A stretch of 64,000 bases of DNA from Fomitopsis serialis. Taxonomy: Eukaryota > Basidiomycota > Agaricomycetes > Polyporales > Fomitopsidaceae. The stretch spans positions 620,001-684,000 of the forward strand of contig NW_025954968.1 in NCBI RefSeq assembly GCF_022376445.1. Direction: 5' to 3'. The notes beneath the pieces are model-generated. The model was not told the DNA's origin, searched no databases, and worked only from the letters and a program-made list of their open reading frames with translations. Shown here in pieces: positions 1-12,515 of the stretch (within the stretch, counting starts at the first letter, position 1; the number at the start of each line of letters is the position of its first letter). Made by a program: the position numbers and the translations under genes.

Positions 1-242
1 CGCACAAGCAATAAGTACTGGTACCAACATGCATTCGCTAACACATCAACAATTAGTGTACGAGTGGTATGCTCTAGTACGTGGAAACAACGTGAGGATA
101 CAAAGAGGAACGAATGTGTCAGCCATACGCAAAACAAGAGCCAATATAGTACAGTTCAACACAAAGCATGTCGAAAGTATAGTACAATATGCATACCCCA
201 GAAACCAGATATCACCGAAAAAATGGTCGGTGGTACCATCCA
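1..242. other. Downstream flank of the copper ATPase, no gene
   Basis: This stretch follows the stop codon of the minus-strand ATPase. The short open frames in it show no recognisable motif or splice pattern. It probably holds the 3' untranslated region and intergenic DNA. Confidence 0.5.
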
Positions 243-3200
243 TTACACTGCTTCACTCATCTCTACAGGCAACTGACTATATCCAGACAAATCTCTCCGG
301 TCACGGACGACGCTGCGGACACCGCTCCACGCATCTGAGAGAACCAACTGTACACTGCCCCGGATGGTCTGCTTCTGAACGACCTCGCCGGGCATGACGC
401 TGCATTGAGGGCGAGTCCACCACTTCAGCATCAAAGAGCTGGTGACGACACTGACAGACGAGAACGCCATCGCGGCGCCGGCCATCATAGGGTGAAGACG
501 AATACCAAGCGGCAGGAAGATGCCCATGGCCAGAGGGATGCCGAGCATGTTGTATATGCAGGCCCATACAAGGTTCCGCCTGATGGTGCCGAAGATGGAG
601 CGGGACAGGTGCAGGGCTGCGACGACGTCCAGGAGGTCTGAGCGCATAAGCACGATGTCGGCGGCCTCGATGGCGACGGAGGTCCCGGAGGAGAGAGCGA
701 TCCCGACGGAGGCGGCCACCAGCGACGGAGAGTCGTTGATACCGTCACCCACCTGGCAAGAGGGATCAGCGACGATCAACCGATCAAACAAGAGTAACGA
801 CATACCATCGCGACACCACCTTTGTCTTTCTGCATAAGCTCGGTGACAACAGAGGCCTTCCCCTTAGGGCTCATATTCGCCCACACGCCTTCAGGTTTGA
901 TCCCCACACGCTTCGCGACAGCGAGGGCAGTAGCCCTACCATCACCCGTCATCATGTTGACCTCGATACCCATGTCCTGCAGCGCCTTGATAGCGTGGAC
1001 AGACGACGGCCTGGGTACATCCGAAAGCGCGATAGCCAAAATCGGGCTGGGCGCGGACGACGACGTGGCCACTGACACGAAAATCGTAGTGAGCCCCTGC
1101 TCGGCCTCCTGGCTGTCGAAGACGGACAACGCCGACGGCAGGTCCGCGGCGTCCGACTGACTGACGAAGCGCGCGGTCCCGACGTATATGACGTAGACAC
1201 CCTTGTTGCTCGACAGGGTGACGGTGGCCTTCACACCCGCACCAGGGACACCCTCAAACCCGTCGATGGTGACTTGGGGGATGACAGTGAGCGACTTGCC
1301 GAGCATGTCCTTGCCGTATACCGCCACCGCCTTCGCGAGGGGATGCTCAGAGCGCGCCTCGGTGGCGGCGACCATAGCGATGACATCTGCGTGCGTGAGA
1401 CCGTGCACACACTTCGCACGCAGGAACGACTCGTCGTAGTCCTGCGGCATGCGTTCCCGCTGTCCGTCCTGAGATGCCCACGCAGAAGCGACTACCGTCA
1501 GCTTCCCCTCGGTCACCGTGCCCGTCTTGTCCAGCACGATGCGCTTGATCGACTTGCTCGCCTCGAGCGCGCGGCCGCCCTTGATCAGGATACCGTTCTG
1601 CGCGCCTACTCCAGTGCCGACCATGATCGCAGTGGGCGTACTCAGGCCGAGCGCGCACGGACACGCGACGACGACGACGGAGATACACATCTGGAGGCAG
1701 ACCGCGAGCTTGCTCGCGCCCGGCATGTGGAACATCGGGGGGAGCTGGTCCTCGCTCATGATGTGCGAGATGACCATCCACGCGGAGAACGTGCCGATGG
1801 CGAGGGTGATGACCGCGGGCACAAAGTAGCCCGCGACCTTGTCCGCGAACGCCTGGATGGGCGCCTTGCTCGTCTGGGCGTCCTCAACCAGTTTCACGAT
1901 CTGGGCGAGTGCGGTGTCCTTGCCGGCACGGGTGACGAGCATGTCGAACGTTCCGAGGCCGTTCACCGTCCCACCGATGACGTTATCGCCAACCTGCTTG
2001 TGCACCGGGACAGGTTCGCCCGTGACGGCACTCTCGTCGATAGAGGATGAACCATTCACAACGGTTCCATCGGCCGGTACCTTGTCACCGGGCACGAGCT
2101 TGACGGTGTCCCCCACCTGGACGAGTTCTGTCGCAATTCTCTTCTCCTGCGTGCAGGCCACATCCGTGTAGATCGTCGCCATAGATGGCGCGAGGGACAT
2201 CAGATCAGTCAGAGCCGCACTCGTGCGGCCTTTCGCCTTGTTCTCGAGGTAGCGGCCGAGTGAGACGAACATGATCAACATCGTGCTCGTGTCGAAGAAC
2301 ACGAACGGGTGGTAAAGAGGGTCGGCCTTCATTACAGCCGCGATGATGGCTCCCAAGGAGTAGAAGAACGCGGCGGACGTGCCGAGCATGACCAAGACGT
2401 CCATGGTCGCACCGCCGTGTTTAAGGGCCTTCCAAGCGTTGCGGTAGAACCGCGCGCCTATCCAAAATTGCGCGGGCATGGTCAATAGTAGGACCAGTAG
2501 GTCACCGAAGTAGAGGCCCGGCACGAGGCAGGCTTCTACGATCATGCGTACACCAGGTATATGCGGCGCGACCATGCTGATGAAGAAGACGGGGACGGCG
2601 AAAGCGAGACTCCACTGGAATCGCTGGTGCCATTCCTGGATCTCCTTCGTTCGGGCGAGTGAGCGCGCCTGAGTCGCGTCTTCGTGATCGGACAACATAG
2701 CGTCGAAACCCATTTCCTCGACCCGCTCTACTAGTTCGCGTACGCCAACAAGCGTACGGTCGAACTCCACTTTGCATGTCTCTGTAGCCAGAGACACAGC
2801 CACGCTGTTGACTCCAGGCATAGCGGAAAGTTCCTTCTCGACGGTGGATGTGCACGACGAGCATGTCATGCCATACACACGGAGTGTGACGGCGTCATCG
2901 CGTGAGACCGGGATGAGTGTCGCGTCGAATCCAATATCACCAATTTCCTGTGGTCCCATGAATATCTGGGCAGAATGCAGATATATATTATGTACGCACA
3001 CTCATGATCTTGGTTGTGTCCCAGACATTGGGATCGTACTCGACGACACCGCGCTCGGCTAATAATGCGACTTTGATGGAATGTATTCCGGGCTGCGTCC
3101 TGAGCATGCCCTCGATAGACTGTAAATCGCTCAGTAGGCATTATGCATAGCACAGAACGATCGTCGCCGTACCTCTACGCATGCAGAGCACGTCATGCCT

Positions 3201-3355
3201 TCTATGCGAATGTCGCATTTCTCTGACGCGAGGCCTTTCGCCGTCAACGGCTCATCCTCCTCCATCGGGAGTTCGACCTTGCCGGAAGGGACGGGAACAG
3301 AAGTGTTGGACCCCAAGAGGGTAGAAACGGCGGCCGAGATACCAGAGATAGCCAT
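243..3355 (-). CDS. CCC2: Copper-transporting P1B-type ATPase (CCC2/ATP7 family)
   Basis: Pumps Cu(I) into the late secretory pathway, where it loads copper enzymes such as multicopper oxidases. Four exons join in frame (3355-3173, 3119-3000, 2947-806, 752-243) to 984 residues, normal for the family; the introns are 52-53 nt. Visible in order: two heavy-metal-binding domains with GMTCSAC and GMTCSSC, a membrane block, actuator motif TGEP, the intramembrane copper site CPC in [12 protein letters not shown], the phosphorylated Asp in DKTGT, the SEHPLAKA nucleotide-binding motif, MMTGDG, the hinge GDGINDSP, and two last membrane spans. I chose the ATG at 3355 (MAISGIS); an in-frame upstream extension of about 35 residues to 3460 is possible but looks like leader sequence. 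Its start faces the dynactin-like gene across about 550 bp. No frame breaks. Family and substrate are well supported; the cell location is inferred from yeast Ccc2. Confidence 0.95.
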
Positions 3356-3908
3356 AGTAGTGATAAAAACCCAGGAAAGAAGAGGAGGAAGTCGGAGAGG
3401 CGGGAAACGGTTATGAAGGGAGGGGTTGGTCAGCGAGGTGTTGTAGGAGCGCCTGCGCAAGCCGGTCTAGCGGCGACAAACGACACAAGAAGCGCGTTCG
3501 ACTGGTTTGAAGGAACCCAATACAGCCTGCTTAGGTCCGAAGCGGGCTGTGGTCAACGTGAACGCAGTGCAAAACGGCAGCCGGCGTCGGCGCGAATGTG
3601 GTGGTGAACGCAGAACACGACAGCCCGAGCACGACCGACGAGCGCCATTTGTGCGACCAGTACCGTCTGCCAGACACGGCAGTTTGTTCCCACGACCGTA
3701 GCGAGGGCCGCCTCGACCGTCGTCCGCCTACTTGCACGGCAGCGCGAGCCCGCCACAGCCGGTGGACACATTCCACTCGGTCCCGCGTCCAATGCAGAGC
3801 CCCATAGGCAGCGTCTTCCTCGGCGACGTCCAGCGACACAGAATCCTCTCAACCTCCACGCCCCCTTCGTCGCCTCCGCCACACATCTCGCCTCAGATCA
3901 AGCCACAG
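3356..3908. promoter_or_regulatory. Divergent promoter region between CCC2 and the dynactin-like gene
   Basis: About 550 bp separate two divergent start codons, so both promoters must lie here. I see no clear TATA box or known operator; shadow frames are present but none looks like a gene. Confidence 0.4.
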
Positions 3909-4700
3909 ATGAGCGTGCACGACGTCGACTACGAGGTCGTCGAGAGGCCAAAGGAGGTGGCGAAGCCGCCCTCCATACCACCTGCTCTCTCTCTGGACCT
4001 TCGAATACGATGGCTGGAGACAATCTTATACGGCGCGGAGCGCAAGCATGTAGAGTCAAAGAACGGAGAGACCTTGGCGCGCAGTGCAGAGGAGCTGGAG
4101 CACAAGGTCGACGAGGTATTGCAGGCCAACGATAGCCTCCGCAAATTCATGGAACACTGTGAGTGCCGCAGACTTTCTTCCGAAGATACATCTATAACCT
4201 TGCTGCAGACGACCAGCATGCGCAGTATCTCACACCGTCTTTGCGCTCTCGGGCTCAATACCATCAACCCTCCTGCATACGAGAACATGTCTTCGAGTGA
4301 GCTCGAAGCGTTTCTGACCGAGATGGAGCCAGACATTCGCGCCGCGGAGAGGGACCTACGGGAGATCGCAGCCTAGAAGAGAAGGGCGTGACCGCGGCTG
4401 GTCGTCTGCCTGAATACAAGACCCTACAACCGCGTCTGGATGCACTGTTGAAGGCGCATGAGGAAGACGCGCAGATGGCTTCTCAGCTCGAGAGGCGCAT
4501 AGCAGGACTCATGGATCGATATGCCTCCAGAGTAAGTTATCGTTCGTCGCATACATGGTCGGACTTGAACGCAGCCATTCTCTAGGTCGAACGCTGTCCG
4601 AGTTATTCCTCGCTTGGGACGAGGCCTACGATCCTCGGAGGACCAAGCTACGAGGCTCGAACGAGATTACGAGGAGCGAAGAAAACTAGGCTACGAGTGA
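3909..4700 (+). CDS. Probable dynactin subunit 3 (p22/p24), frame broken by single-base gaps
   Basis: Dynactin p22/p24 sits in the shoulder of the dynactin complex that links dynein to cargo. The N-terminal LDLRIRWLETILYG helix, the long helical middle and the C-terminal LSELFLAWDE stretch match the layout of DCTN3, whose C-terminus has a comparable LSKQFVQWDE segment. Two introns are visible (about 4159-4208 and 4532-4585). The start MSVHDVDYEV at 3909 is the first Met in good context; the frame is open further upstream. The family-like reading needs about five one-base insertions, near 4232, 4268, 4373, 4592 and 4622, mostly in C or T runs. That suggests sequence undercalls, but a dying gene is possible. 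The end TGA at 4698-4700 closes a charged helix (LERDYEERRKLGYE). The family call is an inference from short matches. Confidence 0.6.
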
Positions 4701-6504
4701 CGGAATTCATAAGCCGTCATGTATATCCACTGTGACAGTGGCGACTGTGAATTGGGAGGATAGACGTCGACAGAGAGTGTGCGGTCACAAAGTTTGATTG
4801 GGTACGTGCCGGTGTGCTGTAATTAGTTGCTGTTGACACTGCTCTCCATAGGCCTGCACACATGGCGTCTCCGATGTATTTGTCTTGCGGCCGGTGACAG
4901 AAGCTCTGTCGTCGGACTACATAGCGGATAGCCGTAGCCGATGGCTTGTCCTGCAGCAAGAACACATGAGTACAGGATCATGGTGTACGTCAGGCCGCGC
5001 AGATAAATGCACTGATGTTCACCATTCTTCAGATCTAATTCCAGTCAAACTCTAGTCTCAGAAATGTCAAATTGGTCTTGTCGTCATTGACACGACGCTC
5101 GTCAACTTGTTAAACGGGAGGCTCTGCATGATTTCAAAAAAAAATTATGCCATTTATGCCACGCATGTGCTATAATGTGGGAGACGAAAGACACCGGTGA
5201 CACCGTGATGTACTCAGATACTGATATAAGCTTTCCTCGCATGCGACCCAGCTTTCTGCACCTCCTTCAAGCTCTGTGGACGTGCCCATCAAATCCTGAC
5301 TTTGAAGAGCATGGCCGCTCCGCTTCCGCATCTCAATCTCAATACCACTCTAGGTACTCTGACAATAGCGATTATACTATCAATGACGCAAGTCTCCCTG
5401 ACTGGGGGTCTGAACATACTGTGAACTGACGTTTTAGCCTTTACGGTGCGACTTGCGCTCAAATGATATATTATCACAATCACTACACGCGGCATGACCG
5501 AGGTTTCGTGCGAGGTCTTGTGCGTCTATGCGTCTACGTCTAGCTCTGCAGAACAAGCACTGACCCTACCCATAGGTTTTCATCATGTGGTCAGCAGTGC
5601 CAGTAAACCTGTGTAGCTCGCTGTTTCACTGAGATTTGATGCTGCCGACAAGGATGCTAGACACTGTTGTGTCTATATCGGACATTTGTGTACGTGCCTT
5701 TCATACCTACTGCCAGTGAAGGCTAGACTCGGAGTGGATCCACTATACGTCATATATGACAGTTTCTGTGGTACTATGTTATTACATGCCACGCGGACCC
5801 GTCGCGCATTGGGCTAATTCCAAGGTATGACACTGTTCCAATTTTTGAGGGTTTGTACCAAATTCATGGCCCCCTTCATCTAGGATATACGAGGTACGCA
5901 TCCCACTAGGCTTCCTGACTTAATGCAGTATTTTTCTCAATTGAGCTCTGTCTGACTACAGCTTGAATATGCAAGTGTTGTAAGTCGCCTCCGTGTCAAG
6001 TCATAGCTCCTGAGACTTACATTCATAAGGGTACAACCATTTGGATCGTTCAGTTGTATGTACCTGCATTTTCCTTCCGACAGTGAAGACTATGGGCCAT
6101 GTTGAAGATGGGTTTCTTCAGCTTTTACATCTACGGGATATTCCGTTGTACGCATCTTCCAAAATCTCCTCTCTTCTAGCGCTCAATGCGCACACTTCGT
6201 TTATAGTGCTCCAAGGAAGACCTAATAAAGTGAGGCTAGCAATTACAGTACCGTCGGTGCGCACGAGTAGCCCATCTCCTTGCATAATCAAACCAAACTT
6301 CACCAAATCAGGCAGTGCTTGCTCTGTTATCCCTATGTAAGTCTTCGAGACGGCATGCTTCTGTAATAGTTGACGACTGCGTGCTTAGCTTTCACCTTCG
6401 GTGAGAAGAGCATCCGCGCCCTGCTGATTTGCCACGCTGATATGTAGCTGATTACAAGTGGGCGTGCATGTCACTGCGTAAGCAATGATCGGAGAGAGAT
6501 GAGT
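4701..6504. other. Gene-poor stretch, nothing supported
   Basis: No frame here has convincing exons or a known motif. An A-run near 5127 is the only simple feature. The 84-codon frame at 5175-5429 and the 99-codon frame at 6041-6340 look random. Stop codons are frequent in all frames. Confidence 0.4.
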
Positions 6505-7370
6505 GCACTTCTTACAGTACCACAGAGACCACGACTGGATTTTTACGAAGATTCTTGCATCGGATACGGTACGCCTCGCTGACACTTTGCAAACAACCGA
6601 CTATTGACAGCTGCTCGAGATGCCGACAATGGTGAGGGCCAGCACCGCAGCGCTAGCAGACATATGCATCTGTATCAGCCTTACATGGGAACTGCACAGG
6701 AGGAAGACCGGTTTCACACAGTAAACCGCCCTTATACTTTGCTTCGATATGGCGCACTCATATGACACCCATCTAGCACGGACAGCATGACCCGCACGCT
6801 GAGAATGTATATTTTGAATCGCGGTGTCCTTACGACGTAAGCCCTTCTAGTATCTACGGGGCGTCCCCCCAGACTGACGCTTCCCCGCAGCGTTGTGCAG
6901 ATAGGGCTATTGGGAGCGGTTCGTCGTCAGTTCGAATACCGTCAGCCAGCCTCCGTGCTCATGACTATGACGGCATGTAGTATTTGGGTTCACTCAACCA
7001 AGACACAATGGTATGGACCGTCTTCCACTGTGTAGGATGCAAAAGTACGTCCTCGCAGTCGCTGGGACGTCATCAGCGACACCTAATGGCACTTACCTCG
7101 CAGTCTATGTCAACTCCATGATGGCCGTGTAAGCAGCAGCTCCGTTGTTGTGGTTTTCTAAAGGGTCACTGTTATACGATGTCACACAGCTTAAATGCTC
7201 GTCAACACCTGAGGAGCGGAATATCGTATGTATCCGGGTTCACGGACGACCCGGCGGACAATGGCGAGGACGGCCCCCTGGAATTCGCTCTTGTCAGTTC
7301 ACGTTCTATACATGGACCGATTGTCAATCAACTGACACTGCAACCTAATCAACAGTACAGCTCCGGCTAA
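6505..7370 (+). pseudogene. DUF6534-type membrane protein gene, internally deleted copy A
   Basis: Agaricomycete DUF6534 proteins are seven-span membrane proteins of unknown role. Recognisable pieces in order: a second-exon segment QYHRDHDWIFTKIL (about 6520-6555), LEMPTMVRAS...ALADICICISL then HRRKTGFT (about 6610-6712), the domain core TDSMTRTLRMYILNRGVLT (about 6778-6837), VWTVFHCVGCK (about 7013-7045), VYVNSMMAV (about 7104-7130) and LNARQHLRSG running to a stop at 7368-7370. Each piece is bounded by plausible GT...AG introns. The first exon is missing, a stop lies just before the first piece, and the middle membrane spans (roughly 110 residues) are absent. The 3' half is well preserved, so decay is recent or some exons still work. 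It is related to the copies at 43.3 and 62.5 kb. Confidence 0.65.
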
Positions 7371-10300
7371 TGCTGTACCATTATGCAAGTGTGTTCGCGG
7401 AGTTTGCAGAGGGACCAGTGCGGCCAGTACAGCGCCACTCAGTGGATGTCGCTCAATGATGACGGGCGCGAGCAGCTACTAATGGAGGCAACATGGAGGC
7501 GACTGCGATTGCGGGACTCGTTCGATTTAATCTATTGACAACAATCGCAAATCAGTTCGAAAGCGTGTGCTCGGACCCTCTGAATCTCTGTAGGAGTTAG
7601 AGGGCCCCAATACAATTGCATAATAGGCGTCACCGATGCTACATGAGGTATGCATATGCATGGCTTTCAATACAGGCTCTTGTTATGATTTATCGAGTGC
7701 ATTGCCTGCCTACTACTTACATGTACACGCACTGGATGATCCGGAAACCGGAGGCATCATCTATTGGCGGTCGACGACACATCGCCTAGCGCAGACTGCG
7801 TCGTATACGGAAAGCTATGGGCCGGTCCCGAACGACGCTTCAGATAGTCAGGTTTCTTCTCTTCAAGTCCCGTTTCTGCACAAAGTGGTAAACGCTCTGC
7901 ACGAAGCAGTTGGAAGCCCTACAACACTATTCAGATACTGCTGATATCACGGCACAGCGGACTCATACCTGGGATAACCGCGTCAAGCGCAACGCTGATC
8001 ATGGATAATACATCGTGGGACGAACATTCCGGGGAAGATGCCTCTCGTGCTATGTAGTAGGCTGCATCGACAGATGGGCTAGCCATAGTTCCAGGGCTTC
8101 CGATGCTCAATTGTGATTTGAAGGCTGCGCAAAACAAACTAGAAGTTCAGACTACTTATCTTGCAAGTCAGAGAGTTCAGGATCATCTCCATGCCGGGGA
8201 ACCGGGTTTGTTGTTTCGGCCTGCCAGTAGTGATGAGCTCCGAGTCAAAATTACTGCTGTCGAACCACGGTCCGGTTGAAGCAGTAGTATTGCCCCGGTA
8301 GTCCCCTACTATGGCAATACAGAGCACTTGTCGGTTGTTGAAACGTTGAAGAATCTGTTGAACATTACAGATCAGGCATTCAAATTGACATATGTATCGC
8401 CATACATACTGTCAGGACGATTGAGGACCGGGCTATGCCCCACTCGCTTGACAAACCACACAGCCTGATCAAGGTTTCGCAAACCTTAGACCCCCTCCCG
8501 GAAACTGCGCTTTCACCAGATCTTCGACTAGTAGATTGCTCCAGTCCGAGTCCGCGCCGCACACCATTAGCACCTGTCACGGACTTACAGCCACATAAGT
8601 AGTTGTAGACTCGCGGATGGCAGATGTAATCATCGCAGTTTTCGCCAGCCGTAGTACTCGTCGCGGTAGACGTGGGCGGTGTGATCTGCGATGGCGACTT
8701 GATCCATCTGTAGACTCCTCCGAGGCCATCGGATATCCGCGTCAGTACAGAAACTCCATTGAAAGACATATATTCGTCACTCGTATGCACCAAGAAGTCG
8801 ATAGTATAAAGACACGTATCACCGTTCAAGTTAGTCCTGCGTCGTGATATTCTGGGTTCAGGACATGGCGCCTCTGGTGAGCGGGACCATATGCTGACCC
8901 AAATGCTTCTTGACGTGATGACGAGCATTCAGACTACGGGATACAACTTAGTGTAGGAATAGTTATTAGGGAGGTATGGACAATCACTTACACAGCCATC
9001 ATAGAGTTGACGTAGACTGCCGGCAGTGTGAGGTAAAATTAATCAGTTAGTGACGGGCCGAGCGGACTCGCTGTGTACTTACTCTTGCATCCTGCGCAGT
9101 GGGGTATCATCCATATGAGAGCACTCTGCTTGGTGAATCCTACATACTATCACTGCTATGAGCATCACGATGACTATCTGCCATGCAAGCTACGACGAAC
9201 CGTCCCACAGAGCACAATTTGTACTAGCCTATAGTGCCCATCCGTCATCTCCTGAGCAATCTGGCCCATGGAGCTTCCAAGTCAGTGGACTTACATCGAG
9301 AGGATTCCGCGATTGATAGTATATGTGGTAAGTTTGCTGATTATGTTGTCGGTTCTAAATAAGGCGGCTTGCATTGAATACAGTCAAGCCCAGACGAAGC
9401 GAGAACAACCTACTTTTTGATGCCTGTCTTTCTTTTATGCAATGTCCACGAAAGGGCAACACAAATGTAGACATCTGCCACTACGTCAGTCAAGACACGA
9501 CTTGATGTCCAAGGCTAGTAGACATGAGTCAATTCACATTCGCGTTCCAGATGCACAAGACCTACAATTGCATCTGTCATGGATTCTGAGAGAATCCAGT
9601 CACTCATCGTACTGTCATTGCATTAGCAAGTCAGTACAGCTATTCTCGTAGTCCACCCCAAACCTACGCAACACTATATACGGTCTCTGGAGAGTAAATA
9701 CTACATCAGTGTATTATCTCATGCCAGCGAGGATTACACTTTACTGAGGGTGAAGGCTACATGGAGTGGCTCTGAGTGCCCTCCGATGCTATGAATGGCC
9801 GGTAAACGTACCGACAGGAAGCAAGGAAAGCACTGCCTGACCTCAAAGTCAGAACTGCATTACTACTTTGAGATGGTTATCTGAATGTCACTCACTGGTG
9901 CCACGACATTACTATCTTCATTATACAGGAGGTCCATAGAGCACTCGGGAGATCTGAGTGTTTTATGTGACCATCAGACCACAACAGACCCACATTGCCA
10001 TATTTGAGAGATATAGAACCTAGATCAGATGCTTCTCAATAAATGTCCGGATTTATGATCGATATACGCACATCTGCACGGCGCAAGTCGTTACAACCTG
10101 AACGTTCGGCAGCTTCGGCGTCAGCCTTGAAGCTATACAACCAAATCAAGTGCGACGCACTGTGGTTGCGTACTCCAGCTACGATCAATTGAAAACAAGT
10201 GAGCAAGAACTTGATTCCCTTGTAGGAAACATTTAATTCTTACCTCGTACACTCTAGATAAGACACACGTGACGGTCAGTTCACGCGGAGAGGAACATAT

Positions 10301-11900
10301 AGAGTCGATTACTTCGGGACAATGAGAAGGCCAGATGGGCAGCCATGATTCGTGATAAGGAAGGACCATAGAAGCTAGCAACCACGAGTCAATCAATAGA
10401 CCCAAGATACAGTGAGAGGTAGACGTACACCGATGTCGGAGGCAGTAACAATCGTGTCAAGCAGCCTTGTATTCACCGTCAGTCTTCAGCTAACACGCAG
10501 TGCGGCCCGTTGGATTTACTGACCATACAAAGATAATCTAGATACTGCAATCAATAGACTTATTACCACGACGACAACTAAGAACATACAAGGAACCTCG
10601 TAGGTAGTCTGTCTCGATTCCAGTAGTGCCAAAGATAGTATACAAGTTGAGCGCACGAAGAGCCATAGAGCCTGCAACACTTCATGAATGGTGTTGAAGG
10701 CATTCAATAGTATGACTCACATCGATGCAAATATTCCAGCCCCGATGAGTAAGCATCCCATGCTAGGATCAAGGTTGAGCTGCCCACTCGGAGTCGTCAT
10801 AGTCGTTGGACCTTGAGGCGGTTGCTTATTGTCACGTCGTAGTAGGCCGAGTGCCAGTGGTCTCGAGTAGGCCGGTCGGGTGGGCTACGTCCCTCAAGAC
10901 TATATACAATTATCAGCATGATATCACCGGACCCAGCGGTGATAAATACCGATATCGCGGCGTCGATGTGAGGTCTCCTTGGATTCCTATCGTCCACATG
11001 CACACAAAGTTGAATCATGAACAGGTAGATAGGTCAACGAAGAACGTTGGCTTAGTGGCCGTCCTCAGCAGCAGATGCATCAGGGTTTCACGGCGCACCT
11101 CACTGCCCGTGGTCGCCCGCGACCGGGCCGTCCCCTTTCATAATCGGTTTTGAACGTCTGTTTTCTTACCTGACCTCGAATATTCCCGAATTCAATAGTG
11201 TCAAGTTCTTGCAACCTCATCGCCAAAAGTGCACGACGCAGATCTCACATTATCGCACATTGTATGTGAAATCTGTCCTGTCTTGCTTATCTGTATTAGT
11301 TGCCCTTTTTCTTGCACTACTTTCGTGTTGGGTTGCGATGACTTACCATGTATTTGTCATCTTCAGTTCCCTCGCCGCATCGTGCAGCGGTGCTAATGGC
11401 CGGAAAGAGATGTGTCAGCGAAGGTAAGATATCACCGAGAGAACACAAGAAATACGTACTGTCTCGACCAGACAATGTCCACCGCATTTCGGTTCCAGTC
11501 ACTGTCTTTACCTTTCAACGCGTTCGGCTTCACCATACATCGCACATCGCTGACAGAGATTCATACCCACATATGCAGGTACAAAAAATATAATACAGCC
11601 TTTACACACCGTCAAATAACGTACACACTCGCTGAACGTACTACCGGCGCGATGCTGACGAGGCGAGACCGCGAGATCAAAACTGGAAGAGAGGAATGGG
11701 ATGATACGAGCTGAGCGCCAGACGTGGCGAATGAACTCTGGTGCAAAGTATATGAGCAGAATGAGGGTCCGAGTCGAGAAATACCGACAATACTGTGGGC
11801 AGAAGCCCTTGAATGGTCACGCGCAACGACGCAGATCGAGCAGCTAAATAAGCATCACTAAATGCGAACAGAAGAGGGTAGGTACTCACCGAGATTCCAG
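7371..11900. other. Long accessory stretch without a supported gene
   Basis: I see no gene I can defend. A 182-codon frame on the minus strand (8380-8928) has a Thr/Ser-rich stretch and several Cys, as in fungal secreted proteins, but lacks a signal peptide or known domain. Other minus-strand frames near 7931-8327 and 10133-10405 are similar in quality. The region probably holds decayed genes or mobile-element remains that I cannot classify. Confidence 0.35.
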
Positions 11901-11929
11901 TGGCGGAAGTGGTGAAGTCCTGAGGTTGA

Positions 11930-12090
11930 ACTTCGCGAGTCGCGCTTGTTGACATAGTCATTGAAGCCGAGGCCCGGAATGTCGATGACGGTGAGTTTGT
12001 CGAGCTGCTCGTGGTCGCGGCGGCTGTAGTCCCTCGGCGGGGACAGCTCAGTGGAGTTCAAGAGCGTGTTCACTAGTCTTGTCGGCTTTA
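11930..12090 (-). pseudogene. Septin G-domain fragment
   Basis: The minus-strand reading VNTLLNSTELSPPRDYSRRD, followed by EQLDKLTVIDIPGLGF and NDYVNKRDS, resembles the start of a septin GTPase domain (family pattern FVNTLF...LSPP...LDK...LTVIDTPGFGDYVNN). The P-loop that should lie just upstream is not present. The segment between LDK and LTVID, about 20 residues in real septins, is missing, and nothing septin-like follows. It is best read as a relic of a duplicated septin gene. Septins form filaments at the cell cortex; this fragment cannot do so. Confidence 0.5.
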
Positions 12091-12094
12091 GCTC

Positions 12095-12440
12095 GCCCTC
12101 TTGTTAGCTAGTAGCCCGCCGGTCTGCTGGTTCGCCCACTCACCTGCCTACCCTCGGCTTCTCGCCAGCCTGCGCTCGGCTCATTACGCACTCGCTCGCC
12201 CTTTCCCGCCCGCTCGTCCACTCGCCGCTGGATTGTTGTTGCCCGCCCGCGCTCACCTTCTTGCTGGTTCTCCTGCCACCTCGTCTACTCACCCGCCTCC
12301 TCGCCTACTTGCCTACCCTCTCGTCCGCTCGCCTCGGCTCGCTTCCTCGCGGCTCCTCGCCCGCCTGTTCTTATCCGCTCACCCATAAGTACTCGCTTTC
12401 TCGAATGCTTGCCCGTAGCCTGCTCACCCGCTCGACCTTG
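12095..12440. repeat. Degenerate CTCGCC-rich tract
   Basis: The plus strand is strongly rich in C and T with endlessly varied CTCGCC, CTCGCT and CCCGCC units, encoding a meaningless Leu/Ala/Arg/Ser repeat in several frames. It looks like an old minisatellite or a polypyrimidine tract. A GC-rich inverted repeat (CCCGTACCCG at 12474-12483, CGGGTACGGG at 12506-12515) follows directly. Confidence 0.55.
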
Positions 12441-12515
12441 CCTTGTCCATGCCAACCGCGCCAACCGCGCACACCCGTACCCGCTGCGGCGGGTTTGTAC
12501 CCGGGCGGGTACGGG

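Noticed and set aside
1274..2050. 258-codon plus frame inside the copper ATPase
   Set aside because: Antisense shadow of a GC-rich conserved exon; Arg/Asp-rich composition is typical of such shadows.
3356..3460. Upstream in-frame Met of the copper ATPase
   Set aside because: The extra residues (about 35) lack similarity to the family start and look like translated leader; the Met at 3355 gives the usual N-terminal layout. Kept only as an alternative.
8380..8928. 182-codon minus frame with Thr-rich and Cys-rich parts
   Set aside because: No signal peptide, no known domain, no intron support; could not be defended as a gene.
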